Source: Annona cherimola (taxonomy: Eukaryota > Streptophyta > Magnoliopsida > Magnoliales > Annonaceae). Taken from it: DNA of 64,000 nucleotides. A model generated the notes under the pieces. It saw only the letters and a list, made by a program, of their open reading frames with translations. It was not told the origin of the DNA and did not search any database. The translations under genes and the position numbers were made by a program. Below are positions 1-12,830 of this stretch, piece by piece (position 1 is the stretch's first letter; every line of letters begins with the position of its first letter). The stretch spans positions 39,101,452 to 39,165,451 of the forward strand of contig CM059972.1 in the NCBI GenBank assembly GCA_030490835.1, in the 5' to 3' direction.

Positions 1-405
1 TGGTCTAATGAAACCTTTATCCAACAGCTCCTGTATTTGTGCCCTTAGTTCATTCATCTTAGCTGGCGCCATTCTATAAGGAGTTTTAGAAATCGGAGCT
101 GTACATGACATCACATCAATAGTCATATCCATTTCCCGTTGTGGAGGCAATGTGGTTAATTCCTTTGGAAATACATCGGGAAATTCTTTAACCACAGGTA
201 TTTGATTAATTGTTACCTCCATGCCTTTGTCTTCATTCACTGACACCAAATAAGCTTGATACTTTTGTCGGATCATCCTGATAGATTTCATAGATGATAT
301 CAATATACTTGAACTGTCAGGCTGCCTTAACTTCCCAATAGCAATCTCCTTCCCTGGAGTTGCTTCAAATTGCACTTTTTTATTCTTACAGTCTATGGTC
401 GCTCC
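1..405 (-). pseudogene. pol: Protease C-terminus and start of reverse transcriptase, element A
   Basis: This continues the gag-protease frame beyond an in-frame TGA at about 406. The minus-strand translation runs through GATIDCKNKKVQF, a linker, then TAPISKTPYRMAPAKMNE and LLDKGFIRP at the window edge. Those are the conserved N-terminal motifs of Ty3/gypsy reverse transcriptase. RT copies element RNA to cDNA in cytoplasmic particles. The catalytic palm, RNase H and integrase lie outside the window. The stop falls right after the DWLSR motif, where intact relatives read on. No frameshift is needed to continue, so this looks like a simple nonsense mutation. Confidence 0.85.
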
Positions 406-2154
406 TCATCGACTTAGCCAATCTATACCCAATATCACGTCGAATTCAGTCATAGGCAATAGGATCAAATTAGCTTCTAGAATCAATGATCCTATCCTAA
501 TTGGGCATGCTCTGCATACTTGGCTATTACTTGCTAACCTATAGATTAAAGATTCTACATGTATAATCTGATTGGTCTCTTCTACCGGCAGTGCATGAGT
601 GGTCACGTATTGGCATGCTATGAATGAATGGGTGGCACTAGAATCAAACAAAGCTATTGCCATATTCCCTAGAATATAAACCGTACCTGTGACCACATTC
701 TCTTTCTGTTCTTGAGATTCTATCCGAGTCAGGGCATGCACGTGCACCAGGTTCGTAGAAGTTCCCTGCTTTCTTGTTGCCCCGGGTATCCTAAGCTGAG
801 CAGATCTTCCACGTCCTTGAAATGACTGCGCCTTGTTTGGGCATTTCGGGGCTATATGACCCACTTGATCACATATATAACACTTGACCACCTTTGCTTT
901 CCCTGGCCTACACTCTTTGACAATGTGACCCGTCTGTCCACATTTGTAACACCAGTTTGATCCTTTTAAACACTCGCCTGTATGTCGCTTTTGACATTTC
1001 TTACACAACGGCGTGCTTTTCTTCTTTGGGGTTCCTTTTCCCTTTCTTACACTGCCTTTTCTAGCTTTCTCTTTTCCGATTTCCATTTCCTTGGGACCCA
1101 TACTGAACGCCTTTGAACCCAATCTTAGTTCTTGGGTTCTCAGATCCTCAATTTCCGAAGCCCTTGCTCTCTCAAGACTTGAAGCGTAATCCTTTATCAA
1201 CAAAGGTGCAAGGCTTTCCCGCAGATATGACCTCAATCCTTGTTGAAATCTCTGTGCCTTATTCTGTGGCACATTAGTAATCCACGGAACATATCTGACC
1301 AGAGCATTGAATTTTGTAGCGTACTTAGTGACCGTCATCCTCCCTTGATATAATTTTTCAAATTCTACCACCTTTTGACTCTGCAGTCCAACTAGGAGGT
1401 ACTCTTTATTAAATTCTTCCACAAATGTTTGCCAAGACACTTCTTCGGGTCGTGGCATTGTAATTAACATCATCTCCCACCATTCATGTGCATCTTTTAC
1501 TAACAAATGAGTGGCGCACAGTACTTTCTGACGGTCGTTGCACGAAGATATCCTAAATAATTTCTTAATCTCCATTATCCACTGCTCTGCTTGGACCGGG
1601 TCGGGTTCTCCAAAAAATTTCAGGGGTCGCTGTGCTAGAAAGGCATTTATGGCTCTTATGTCAGCTTCCATTAGCTGATTCTCATCCCTTAGCAGTGTTG
1701 ATGTGACGACGGGGTCCGCCATAGGAGCAGGTCCTTCTCTCTCTACACTACCCAACTGAGCTTGTTGGGTCCTTTCCCATAATCCTTGTATAATGTCGGC
1801 AGTCTGTCCTGCCCAATCCCTAGTGGCCTGCTGCATTGCTTTTTCCACCGCTGCAGCCAATCTTTCTTCCATGAGTCTATTCTGCCTCGACTCATTTTCC
1901 TCCTCCATATTCTGTTCAGGGCTTTCATCATTCCGCCTTTGTTGGTTCCTTTGATTCGATCCTTGTGTTACAGGCCTTCCTCTTTTAGGTCGGCTAGATT
2001 CACCAACTTCATGTTGGCTTGGAACCTCTGTCGCTGCCTCTTTTCCTTTATTTTTCCTTAATCCTGCTCTTGTTTCCACCATTATGTTAATCTGAGTATA
2101 TAACAACCACTTTTCATTTTCAATTAACATTAAATCATTATATACGCATTTCAT
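406..2154 (-). pseudogene. gag: Gag-protease polyprotein of element A
   Basis: The open stretch is 582 codons. The first Met (2154) gives an unusual leader; the Met at 2082 (MVETRAGLRKNKGKE) fits a gag start better. Order: basic, Gln/Glu-rich N-terminus; retrotransposon gag domain around residues 170-330 (QAEQWIMEIKKLF, HEWWEMM, FVEEFNKEYL, FQQGLRSYL); basic KGSVRKGKGTPKKK stretch; two CCHC zinc knuckles (CYKCGQTGHIVKEC, CYICDQVGHIAPKC) for RNA packaging; then a retropepsin-like protease ending FDVILGIDWLSR. The protease active site reads FDSSATHSF where the family has D-S/T-G; Gly to Ser there should impair cleavage. A TGA closes the frame just after DWLSR. Nearly full-length for its family, but not functional as read. 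Confidence 0.9.
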
Positions 2155-2980
2155 TTATAATCATTGTTAAATCATTGCATACACATTTCATTATCACATG
2201 GTCACAACCAATTCATTAATTCACAATCATATCACATCATTTAAGCTCATGCTCATTCATTCATACATATATCTAAAGCATCGAGAATTCAGTATTTCAC
2301 CATATTCATTTACATTCATCATATTCACATCATAACATTCATAATTAATACCTGTAGAAGTAAATCACACTTATATACACATATAGCATAGCACACACAT
2401 TTCAAACTTATATACATGTCAGTCTATTTTGGCAACCATAAACTAAAGCCACATTGTCATCAAGCCACACTTATATATACACAACTTAAAAACCAAAACA
2501 AGAGACAAGAAAGTTCATCGTCTTCCTGGGCCTCTCCTTAGACATCTACGACTACGTGGAACTTGTGAGGGTGCCTCTGTGATTGTGCTAGTGTTGGACC
2601 ACGCCTGAACCTCATCATCACCACTATCATCATCATCGTCCTCATCCTCGCCATCCTCTACAAACTCCACTATTTCCTCCTCTGCTTCCTCCTCTACTTC
2701 TTCCGCTTAACTCTATCCGCCATCTGTATAGACATAGCAATCAAATTGCATTGCAACAATAATTCATTATCATATGACATGCATTTCATCATGTTATAAG
2801 CATACCTAATCATCATATAGCATGCATTTCATCATGTTACAATCATACATGAGCATCCTATAATCATATCTAATTCATCACATAATCAATCATGTGCAAT
2901 CATGTATAATCATGTATATCTCATCATATTCTATAAATTTTCTATACTTAGAAATTTTCCACGCCTATTTACCAATCCAT
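2155..2980 (-). other. 5' leader of element A between primer site and gag
   Basis: A+T-rich untranslated leader, rich in CAT/ATC trinucleotides. Apart from the short acidic frame listed separately I see no coding capacity. Its length (about 0.8 kb) is plausible for the region between primer site and gag in a large plant gypsy element. Confidence 0.6.
2515..2706 (-). other. Small acidic open frame in the leader of element A
   Basis: A 63-codon minus-strand open frame encoding a Glu/Asp run (AEEVEEEAEEEIVEFVED, then GEDEDDDDDSGDDE), ending CLRRGPGRR before TGA. No in-frame ATG is visible; the nearest ATG (2723) lies one base out of frame, so a frameshift may separate start and body. It sits between primer site and gag. 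It could be a decayed acidic leader peptide or low-complexity sequence translating by chance. I assign no function. Confidence 0.35.
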
Positions 2981-2992
2981 GCTCTGATACCA
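2981..2992 (-). promoter_or_regulatory. Primer-binding site (initiator tRNA-Met), element A
   Basis: On the minus strand, TGGTATCAGAGC lies 5 nt downstream of the 5' LTR end. It is the standard plant primer site complementary to the 3' end of initiator tRNA-Met, from which minus-strand cDNA synthesis starts. It fixes both the orientation of element A and the inner LTR boundary. Confidence 0.92.
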
Positions 2993-2997
2993 AGCTC

Positions 2998-5900
2998 TGT
3001 GGCACCCCAAACCGAGCATCACATCCTGAGCCTTACCTTGGGATCGTATTGATTGGTAAACGTGATCAGGATTATTGCCCTGTCACACGGCGGGTTTTAA
3101 CGGTGTTTAACCGATTTAATATTTTCTCATATGAATTTGATTTCTCATATTTTCATCTCAAACATATCTAAATCATTTCCAACTCATGCATAACTAAGCC
3201 ATTTCAAATCCAATCAGCACATATATACGACATGATGTTCAAGCAACATTTCAACTTTTGCCTAAATCAGATGTCACTGCATATATACATCATAATCATC
3301 AATATAAAGCACTTCATATAGCTTACAATCATTTCACACGAGTTTTCATAACATATAAATTCTAAAGTTTTTCCATTTCATCCTCAAGCTTGCACTTGCT
3401 CCTCCGCCATGACCTGTCCTTTACCTGTCTTTGGGTTTGGAAAATAAAATCGTGAGTCGAAACTCAATAAGCAAGCTATTTTCATTTTACAGGCAAATCA
3501 TTTCAGGCAACATTTTGCATTTAAAATAATCTTGGAAAGCAACGTATACCTTGTCTAAGGTATATCTTGAAAATATGAAATCTTGTACCCATCACGAGTA
3601 CCATATGCATAATGCCAATAAAACATGAGCATGATCATTATAATTCCCTTAGGATAGAAGCTAGCCAGGCGACCATCCGTCCATGTTAACTTTCATTTCA
3701 GAGAGGGCGCCGCCGGCCTTGGGCCTGTTTTAAGCGACTTGGCCACACTAAGGGGGGACAATCGGTTCGCTTATTCCCTTCAAGTAGACCTAGTACCCTG
3801 TGCACATGAACTTTTGCATAAATCTATCTTTAACATGCTAGCATGATTTTGCATTGATAAACTTGGAATCACAACATTTTTCATAGCATTTATCAAAGGA
3901 AATTTCATAATATCGTATTGAAAGAAAAGCATCATTTCAACACAATTTAACTAAGGAATGACCATCCTTAAATATCTCTAAAACATTTCCAATATTTACA
4001 TCAAGCAGTTAATACAAAATTAGGTTTATTCAAAACAATTTAGGAAACCAAAAATCCTTTAGAAAATTTGCTTGCTTACTTGTATTCCTTAGCTTTCCGA
4101 CTCCGCTTTTTCTTTGCCTTTGCTTACATGAGAATAATATGATTTTTCATATATTTCTTTTCCTTGCATCTCATTTAGTTTTCCAACCCATTTTATTCAC
4201 ATATATCATTTATTCGATTTCTCAAGTCACTATGCATACATTTAGCATATATGTGCACATTTTTACACATTCCATCGGCTAATCACATAACATATATAAC
4301 CCCATGATTAGGGTATCTATTCAACTATATAAAATTCATTCAATGGTTATCATTTATAGGTCCATTAACCTCCATTTATCATTTTTTAAATTTTTTTACA
4401 AACTTCACACATCGGTGCCCATTTTAAGCACATGTTATTGCCTTAAGCTTCATCAATCAATTCCAAAATTTTGGAATTAATATCATAAAAGCTTAAAAAG
4501 ATATATAAACATGGAATTCATCTTATTTTCATCCATTTTTGCACAAAATCACTTTTCACAAGTCATTCATCACTTATACACATTTATCCATTTACATATG
4601 CCCATTTGGCAACATATACATAAAATATTTCATAAAATTTTCTAAGGAAGAAATTTAATCCATATTTCAGCGGGTTAATTAATCTTAATTACCACTGAAT
4701 TTATGATATTTTCATGGGATTTAAATCCACTCACCATAGATTTCCAAAACCGTAAGTTTGGAACCCGTTTTTCACCCATTTAACGTGTCTTTTGACACAT
4801 AACCCTAAGCAGTCATATAATTCCAAAATTTCAGCATGTAATCCCACTTTTATTAATCCATATTTAGGGATTTAACACATATATAACATTCATGAATTAT
4901 CATTTCTCAAAACAGCAAGTTGCCTGCACGTTTTGAGTCCCGTTTCACATCGGTTAGACACACTTTCATAAAATCTATAAAAATCAGTTTTAGGGCTTCT
5001 TTTTTCAAATATTTTTGGGAATCCATAAAAAATTAAACCTAGGGTATTTTACCCTACATAGCATTCATAAATCATGCAAACCTATTTCCATAGCATTTTT
5101 AGCATAGAAATGAAGATTTCGGGTCATAAACATCACTTTACATTCCATAGTTGCTAAAATTCATTCCTTAAGCTCAAATCAACATATGTTATTCATTAAA
5201 ACATGTTTAATAACTTAAACATATCATCCATATCAAACATAAACTTATCATTTAGATTTAGGGTTTATCAACTTGAGTTTTCCACACATATATCAATCCA
5301 AACTTCATTTCCATCATCTAAAACATAGAAATTCATACATATAATCTAATATCCATTCAATATTCATTCAAAAGCATGTTAAACCATCACTTTACAGATT
5401 CTTTAAGCATCCCTTCCATATTCCCATTTTGGAGTTTAAAAACTCAAAATAATCAACTCAAACAACCCGTACACTCACTTGGTTTAGAGCTAATTCAAAA
5501 CCTAGCACTTGGAGATGATTTTCCTCCACAAATTCTCCTACTTTTTTCTTATTTTTCCTTCTTCCTTGGCTGGGAAAAATGGACGTGAGCTTCTGCTATG
5601 CTTTGGAGTGAAAATTTCAGCACTTAGCCAACTCTTCCAACCTCCTCTCAAATGAACGTGCATGGGTTTAGAAGCTGGATTTTTTTCCAGCTGTGGGCCC
5701 CACTTCTTGGGCATTTTCCACATCACTTAAATGCTCTCTTATCACCTTCATGTGTTGGCAAAATTACAGCCTAGTAAAATGGGATTTTACTATTTTTTAA
5801 AATCCAAAAAATCAGCTTGCATCAAGACCGTCCATCTGTCCAGCCCTTGCACGTCCCTAGCTGCCTCCATTTTCCAGCATTTTTCCATTTTTTTAAAAAT

Positions 5901-7010
5901 ATCAAATTGAGGTTAGTTATACATCTAATTATCCCTTAAATAATTCATTAATTTATCATGAAAAAATTGACAAAAATGACAGCAACAGCAGCACATCCTG
6001 CACGTCCAAATGCCCCATAAGCTGTCCACTTTTTCACTCTCCTTTTCAGCTATATTTATTATTTTTATTGCTGGATATTGATATGATGGAATGCATATCT
6101 TTATGTCCTTGCATCTCAGCTGCATTTACACATATTTTAAAAATTAAAAATTCAAAAAAAAAATCAGCATGGCAGCCCCCTTGGACGTCCCTTCTTGCCA
6201 CATTGCCTATGCTCTCTTTTGAGCATTTTGTAGCTCCATCATAGGGTGTATTCATTGCTGAATTTTCTGTGGATATTTGTATTTTATATTAATGCATAAA
6301 ATGCCTTAGAAATGGGCTGCACTTGACACCTCAACTCCCATTAAAACCATGCAATTATGCATTGTACTCTAGCATTAATTGTTGAATACTTTTGAGGTGC
6401 ATTAGTCAACCATGCTCACCTTTTTCAATGCAGGTATTTTTCTAATATTTTTTACTTAATCTAAGCCATCAAAAATAAACATCTCATAATTTCATTCAAC
6501 CGTTTCAAATTTCATCTCAATCCGATTTTCCTAGCTCCCGTTATAGCCGTTTAAAGTTAACGGTTGAAATTGCAACATGATCAATAAATCATAACACTCA
6601 TTTCATCAAGAATTTTCATAACCCATTAATTCCATAATACCAAGCCCAACATCATTAATTTTCATTTCAAATTTCACTTGAATCCGCCTTACAGGCGTTG
6701 AGTTATGAATTTTCTAGTGTTTTTCCATTAAATTTGACAATTGTCACATAAATACTCATAATTCATTTTAAATAATGAAAAATGATTTTCCTTAATTTAT
6801 TTGCACATTTAAATCAACAACAATGTGCTCTAATCCCATTGTCTCATTTTAACTCAAAATGATTAATCACATCATTATTGCTAATCCATAACCCTAATTA
6901 CAATAATTTGCAAAATCACATAAAATCTTCATAATTCAATAATTCCCAAATAAATATCATATACATGATTAATGCATACATATGGGTTCTACGTTGGTTA
7001 GGGTTTCACA
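2998..7010 (-). repeat. 5' LTR of element A (4.0 kb gypsy LTR)
   Basis: On the plus strand it runs TGTGGCACCCC ... GGGTTTCACA, that is TG...CA, and the primer site lies beside the 2998 end. The terminal blocks recur in LTRs B, C, D, E, F and G, so these form one gypsy LTR superfamily here. A, D and G share the most sequence and are all about 4 kb. No protein of its own is supported; short open frames inside are chance. Sequence around 3660-3800 (GGCGACCATCCG, GCGACTTGGCC) is shared with D and G. Confidence 0.9.
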
Positions 7011-7158
7011 TAGATTTTTATATACACATGGTCCTTTACTTTCAGAATTATGCCAGATCCTGGAGAGATGTTGCCGGATCTCAATTGTAGCAACCGTTTG
7101 TCCGAGGCGTTGGTCGATGGGCTGCTACAATTATTATGGTGAATGGTAGTCTCGAGTT

Positions 7159-8482
7159 TGTGGAAAAACCTAATAGGAGAAGGGTGAATTGGGTCCTTTA
7201 AAATTCCTTTGATATATAAAAGCTTAACTCTTTGTAAATTATGTCCCCTTGAATGAAAGTTTGAAGAGTAATAGAATAAATAAAATAACAAATAGCAAAC
7301 ATAAGAAATTATAGTGGTTTGGGACAACCCTCCCACTCCACTATATCAATTTGATTTACACTTAGAGCTCTTGCTCTCTTTTAGATTATAGCTTTAGGGG
7401 GCTTTTACAATCTCAGCAGAAGTAGACAGTGAGTCTCACTCCAACCATGCACTACTTGTCTTTACTTGACTTGGTCTCTAACACTAAGCCAAGTATTACA
7501 AAGAAAGTCTACACGTTACAAGTTGTGTAGAGAAAATTCGGCATAGGAAAGAACAATTGGATGCTTGAAGTAGATGGCACATTGTAGCTCTTGCAGTGAA
7601 AACTTATTTCTTTCTTGGTAGAGCACTAAATGGACACTTAATTGCTTGCAGGTGGGAAGGCGAGTGCTCGATGAATGCTCTAGCCAACCCTCATAACTCC
7701 CATTCCTGTATTTTAAATAGAGGAGAAGTTATTTTCAACATGGGAGGGTAGGTGGCCTGCATTAAATGCACCAATGCTCGAATTTTCAACCTTTACGATC
7801 CAAGTTGCATTTGAAATCGACTTTAGGTGTGACTTCAACCAAGTCGTAGGTTGGAGTTGACTTGGGTTGTAATTTCGGTCTTCCGCACTTCCTTCCCAAG
7901 TGTTTTCTCTTTGCTTTCAGCTCCGAGTTCCATCTAGGAGTCGACTTGGTCTGGGACTTGATCGAAGTCACAAATGAAGTCGACTTATGTTGCTACTTCA
8001 CTGGTCATTATGCTCTTTGGAACTTCAAATCTTCATAGATTATACTTTGACATATGTGCTCTAATATCTTCATATTTCAACTCTCTTTGACTCAATATTT
8101 TTCAAACTTGAGATGCAGTCTTCTTTACATCGAGCCATATGCATAGTCTTTAATTCTTTGTAGTTTCAACTTCAATTTGTAGTGTTTGTCTTTGATTACT
8201 CAAGATGTGTGTTGCTTATTGAATTCCATATGTTGATTTTTGAACTTATTTCTTTGAGTTTTTGAGTTCTTTTGTGTCCAAGTCGAACGCAAGGGGTCGA
8301 CTTGACTTGGAACTTGACCCAAGTTGCGTATGGAGTTGACTTAGGTGTGCGACTTTAGTACCCGTTGTATGTTTGGAACTTCAAAATTCTTTAATTCTGT
8401 ATCTGTGTTGCCCAAGTCGCATAGTTGAGTTGACTTTATCTGAGATTTCACCCAAATTGCACGTCAGAGTCGACTTGGGATG
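7159..8482 (-). repeat. Sirevirus-type copia LTR, part 1 (split by solo LTR C)
   Basis: Reverse complement of the LTR type bounding element S: it begins with a degraded terminus followed by GGGTGAATTGGGT and contains the AGGGGGCTTTTACAATCTC block and several AAGTCGACTT-type palindromes (7800-8480). No primer site is seen next to it, so it may be a solo or truncated LTR. The 7011-7158 stretch between it and element A holds nothing I recognise. It is cut at 8482 by solo LTR C and resumes at 11641. Confidence 0.75.
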
Positions 8483-11400
8483 TGTGAAACCCCAATCTTA
8501 GACACGTGTATAAAACTCTATAGTTATAAACCCTAGGTAATATATTTAAAAAATGTACATTCATGGGTATGAAATTATGTGGAAATAGAGGTTAAAATAA
8601 TTATTTACGAAATTTGAATGAATAGTAACCTTGGGATTAAGACACGTGATTAAGAGTTAATCACTTGGATTAACTTAATCACAAAATGACAAAAATGAGA
8701 TTTAAGCACTACAGGACAAAATAACAATATTTTTGATATTTTAATGGAATTTCAGATTTTAGTGAAAAATTGAAGAAAAATTCATAACTTGCAATTCGGA
8801 CGTCGGATTGAGATGAAATTTTTTATGCACGGCCAAAATATTATGAAGATGATGATGAATGGTTTAAGATTTGATAAAAATCATGAATGAAAGGTCAAGA
8901 TGAAATGTCATTTAGAGATAAAAAAGTAGCTCCACTTTTCATTAATTATAAATTTGACTTTAAATAATTAAAAATAAAAATAATTAATGAAAATCAGAGC
9001 TACAGCAGGGGGTGGTTGGAATCCTTGACCAAAATCAATGGTCCACATTCATCATCATCATAAATTAAGGGCTAGGATTTAATTAGCTTAAATTAATTAA
9101 TTTTAAAAATAATAAATAATAAATAAAAATAGGGCTGCCATAGGGGGGAGTGAACAGTATCTAGGGGGCTGCACATGGCTCCATGCACTTTTTGGAAATT
9201 AGAAAAAAATACATTTATAATTTAATACCTTGAGCAAGGGGGGTAAATTGCAATTTCATGAAAAATGCATGCCTATAAAAGGGGCCAAGGGGTGGACGTC
9301 CAAGGCACTCCAAATCCCAGCTCCAAGTGAGCAAAAATGAAGCTAAAACCCCTGCCCCCCACATTTTAGCCTTAGAAAGAAAGAAAAGGAAGGTTAGAAA
9401 GAGAAAAGGCAAGTAGGAGGAGAGTTTTTCTACTTCGGGTAAGTGAATTCTATCCAAATTTCTTTTGGATGTTAAGTAGGATAAAACCATGCTTAGATAA
9501 TGCCTAATCATGAGAAAATAAGTAAACTTATAATACTTAATTGGAATTATGCCAAAACATCAAAAATTTGGAGCGAAGATAGAGCATTCGGGAAAATCAT
9601 GCATGAAATGTGAAAATAATGCTCCAAAATTGATAAATATGATTTCGGATGAATGAATATGATAAATATGATGTTGGAATGATGATATATTAATTTCATG
9701 ATTTTTGAAATTAAGAATTATGCTTAAGCGAAATTATGTTGATTTTTAGTATATGGAGAAAATGATTTATTTAGCCAAGTTAATGATGATAAATTCAAAA
9801 TTTATGAATTTTCCCATGATATACTAAAAATAAGCTATGTCATGGTTTTTTTTATTTTTGGAACCCATTAACAGTAACCCACGTTGCTGTGAATAGTAAC
9901 CTCGGGTGAACAGTGATCATGAACAGTAACTATGAACAGTGAACAACGTGATTTCGGGAAAAATTGAAATTTATTTTGAGGATATATCGATGGAATTTTT
10001 AAAGGATTTATGGATAAAAATCCATGTAAATGGGTAATGACCAAGTATCTTTATAAGATTAACCTCTATGGGAATGAGGTAATAAATGGTTATAAAGCAA
10101 GCATGGAAAGCAACCTAAGACATGGAATGGATGGATAAAATATCCATTTTCCTTGTATAGGAAAAAGGAAGGAGAAGGTTGAGGACACCGACTGAGGAGG
10201 TAACCAAGCACAACTTTGAAAACGTTATTTTATTGCTTCATTGTAAGCAAGAACAACTTTGAAAATGTGATTTTATTGCTTCATTGTAAGCAAGCAAACT
10301 CTTTTGAAAATATATTTTATTCTCAAATATTTATGAAATGTGTTTAAGGATGGTCATCCCTATAATGTTTTGAAATGATGAATGTTTATGAGTTTTTCTG
10401 AAAAGTCATGCCGGCGTATTGATGTCATGTGATGTTCATGGACATGTGCACATGTATGATGCATAATGAAGAGGCTTTGGTGGAGGAAGTAGGATCAGGG
10501 ATCCCTCTTCACCATTGCCAAGTCGCAAGGGTTGTGTGCCGCCGGCGTCCTCTCGAGAGGTGCGGGCACAAGGAAGAGGCTTTGGTGGAGGTACCCCTTC
10601 ACTATTGCCGAGTCGTATGGGCTGTGTGCCAATGGCGTCCTCCCCAGAGGTGGAGGCAAAGAAATGTTATGTGTGAATGAATGCATTGCATTTTCATACA
10701 TGGATTGAAAAGGAAAGCATGGATTTGAAATGATGTTTTTAAGGGATGGTGCAAATAAAATTCTCTACATGAGAATGACAAGTCATCTGGTGTAAGAGGT
10801 ATATAATGCCGGGGAAATCAAAAGTCATGCATGTAGGAGACTACGTAGGCGTCAAGAGGAAGAGAGGTTCCCCTTGATGAGGCCAAGTCGGAGACATCAG
10901 GCGTATTGGACCATGTTATATGAGATGTTCCTTGGGCTAGCGTACCCGCACATGAAGGTTTATGTCAGGAATGGAAAGGAAGCATTTGCACATCCAATGT
11001 TTATGAAATGATTTTTATGAAAAGGTTTCTGTGCATTTGATAGTTGATCACTTGCTAAGTGTCTCCTATCGAATGGAGAGAAACGCATTTATGAATGGTT
11101 TATATGAATAATTTCCAAGAATGGTTTACGAAAAGGTTTCTATTCCATTGGTAGTTGATCACTTGATAAGTGTCTTCTATCGAATGGAGAGAAATGCATT
11201 TAAATGAAAGAAAAATGTTTGCTTATTGAGTTTTGACTCATGTTTTATTTTTCCAACCTCAGACAGGTGTAGCGAAAGCCAAGAGATGAAGGGCATGTGT
11301 TGCTAAAGGAAAAGAGAAATCTACAAAGGTTAGTAGATTTTTGTATGAATAGATTTCCTAATGGGATACGATGAAAAAGGACATAGGTTGTATGAAATTA

Positions 11401-11640
11401 TGAAGTTATGAATAATATGAGAAGTCGATGATTTATGATGATATGGATAAGTCCATTATGAATGATGATGAGTATATGTTTATGTGATGAAAGAAAAGAA
11501 AAAGAAAGAAATGAAAAAAAATTTGGATGAGATCCAATTAAGAACCCGCCATGTGATCAGGGCAACAATCCTGAGTCACGTTTACCAATCGACAAGATCC
11601 CGGAGTAAGGCTTCTAGGCACCTCGGTTCGGGGTGCCACA
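8483..11640 (+). repeat. Solo gypsy LTR with 5-bp target duplication (LTR C)
   Basis: It starts TGTGAAACCCC and ends GGGGTGCCACA, the termini of the gypsy LTR superfamily here. GGATG occurs at both 8478-8482 and 11641-11645, an exact 5-bp target duplication. No internal domain is present, so this is a solo LTR left by recombination between two LTRs. The host is a Sirevirus-type LTR whose palindromic sequence continues across the insertion. LTR C matches LTR B (37212-40212) more closely than the 4 kb LTRs, including a cluster of AACAGTAAC-like motifs. Confidence 0.95.
9273..9282 (+). promoter_or_regulatory. Probable TATA box of LTR C
   Basis: CTATAAAAGG lies about 0.8 kb into the LTR, in the region where gypsy LTRs place their U3 promoter. 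The equivalent point in LTR B (minus strand, near 39352-39361) reads TATAAATAGG, so the motif is kept in two copies. Transcription would start about 30 bp downstream. Promoter activity is inferred. Confidence 0.55.
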
Positions 11641-12005
11641 GGATGCAACTTGACTTCTTCGAATTCTTCATTGAAGGCCTGAAGTCTCTCCAAGTCAAAT
11701 GTTGAATAGACTTGGGTTATGACTTGACTCAAGTCGCATGTGAAGGCAACTTCGGTTGCGACTTTGTCTGCTAACGCATCAACAATTTCAACGCTGTCAA
11801 GAAAAGGCTATTGAAGTCGATCCTGGAGTTGACTTGGGTGTCGACTTGACCTAAGTCGATGCTTGAGTCGACTTGACCTAAGTCAACTTAACTTTGCGAC
11901 TTGATCTGTCATGACTTGCATATGAAAAATTCTATCTTGAAACATTGTAACACACACATTAGTTTCTTTAAATTCTTAAATTAGGATTATTAATCATCAA
12001 AATAT
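11641..12005 (-). repeat. Sirevirus-type copia LTR, part 2
   Basis: Continuation of the LTR interrupted at 8482; the first five bases are the duplicated target GGATG. It carries more AAGTCGACTT-type motifs and ends near the TTAATCATCAAAATATGG block, which matches the first 50 bp of related LTRs. The expected terminal CCAACA is missing, so the outer end appears truncated where it meets the copia fragment at about 12005-12030. Confidence 0.65.
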
Positions 12006-12029
12006 GGGTTGTGCTCGATTTGCTACTTG

Positions 12030-12830
12030 AGTTCACAATAGTGAATACTATGATAGATATGATAGGTTAGAAGAACAATGTGCAAGGCCATTTGTGATCA
12101 TTTATACTACCTAACCAAACTTACTCCGAGGAAAGACATTAAAGACTACAACTTATATCTTTAATAGAGTTCTAACTAAAGCAAAGACTAAAATCCTTTA
12201 GAAATTATGGATGAGCACGTAGCCCAATATAAAATATTTACACGTTTGCGACTATCCAACTGAGGTAAGGCCTTATCGACTAAGTAAAAAAAAATTGGAC
12301 TCATGAATACTCAACAATTATTTTGTTGGGTACTTTGAAAAACCTTGAGGATATAAACTTTATGATTCCACATCTAGATATTTTTTTGAGACTAAAATGC
12401 CCAATTGTTTAAGGATATTGAGCTTAAGGGGTAAAATAAGGTTCATGACTATGTCTTTGAAAAGAAATTTATTTTTTCTTTAATTGTTATTAAAATTGGT
12501 CAAGCTTCTAATACTGACATTGTTGAAGAAATAATACAAGAACTAGAAGATATAGTTGAAAATCTCCTTAATCAAAGGTCAACAAGTTATTCTTTATAAT
12601 CAATATTCTTGATTATACAGCTCAACCTCAAGAACAAATGCTATTAAGGAGATCCATCAGGGAAAAGGAAAGTGCAATTTTTGACAATTACATAGTATTT
12701 TTTCAAAAACATTAAGATAACATTGGATTGGTGAAAGATGATCAAATTAAGTTTTACCAAGGCATGCAAAGTAATAACTTTGAAAGTAGATTGATATCAT
12801 GAATGAAAAGAACAAAGAGAATTTTAGAGC
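12030..12830 (+). pseudogene. Decayed Ty1/copia integrase-to-RT fragment
   Basis: Plus-strand translation with several stops shows copia pol landmarks in order: HNSEYYDRYD (integrase second catalytic region, family form GGEYY), LKTTTYIFNRVLTKAKTK, CDYPTEVRPYRLSKKKLDS, YFVGYFEKP-GYKLYDSTSRYFFET (integrase C-terminal region), then an acidic linker and LRRSIREKESAIFDNYIVF leading towards RT. The segment holding the catalytic Glu of integrase is deleted near 12100. It belongs to a copia lineage different from the Sirevirus-type element at 41467-51860. It is an old fossil that lacks gag, protease and most of RT. Confidence 0.8.

Larger units (their letters stand above)
1..7010 (-). mobile_element. 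Ty3/gypsy retrotransposon, 5' half (element A)
   Basis: Read on the minus strand, the order is 5' LTR (7010 to 2998), tRNA-Met primer site, leader, gag-protease (2154 to 406), then the start of reverse transcriptase running off the left edge. Gag and protease resemble chromovirus-type (Tekay/Del-like) elements; the lineage is an inference from motif style. Only one LTR is in the window, so the target duplication cannot be confirmed; the 5 bp outside this LTR are TAGAT (7011-7015), which should recur beyond the missing 3' LTR. The coding part carries a stop and a protease active-site change, so the copy is probably inactive. Confidence 0.9.

Noticed and set aside
2981..2992. tRNA-Met-like sequence considered as a tRNA gene
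   Set aside because: Only the 12-nt primer site is present; no tRNA body. The same holds at 43079-43090.
9215..9511. Open frame repeated as a similar one at 39125-39454 (LSMVLSYLTSK / ISMVLPYLTSK)
   Set aside because: Both lie antisense in the transcribed start region of sister LTRs C and B; similarity follows from LTR homology, and the C-termini diverge by frameshift.
10429..10701. Overlapping open frames on both strands around GAGGTGCGGGCACAAGG repeats
   Set aside because: A duplicated non-coding segment inside solo LTR C; opposite-strand frames mirror each other.
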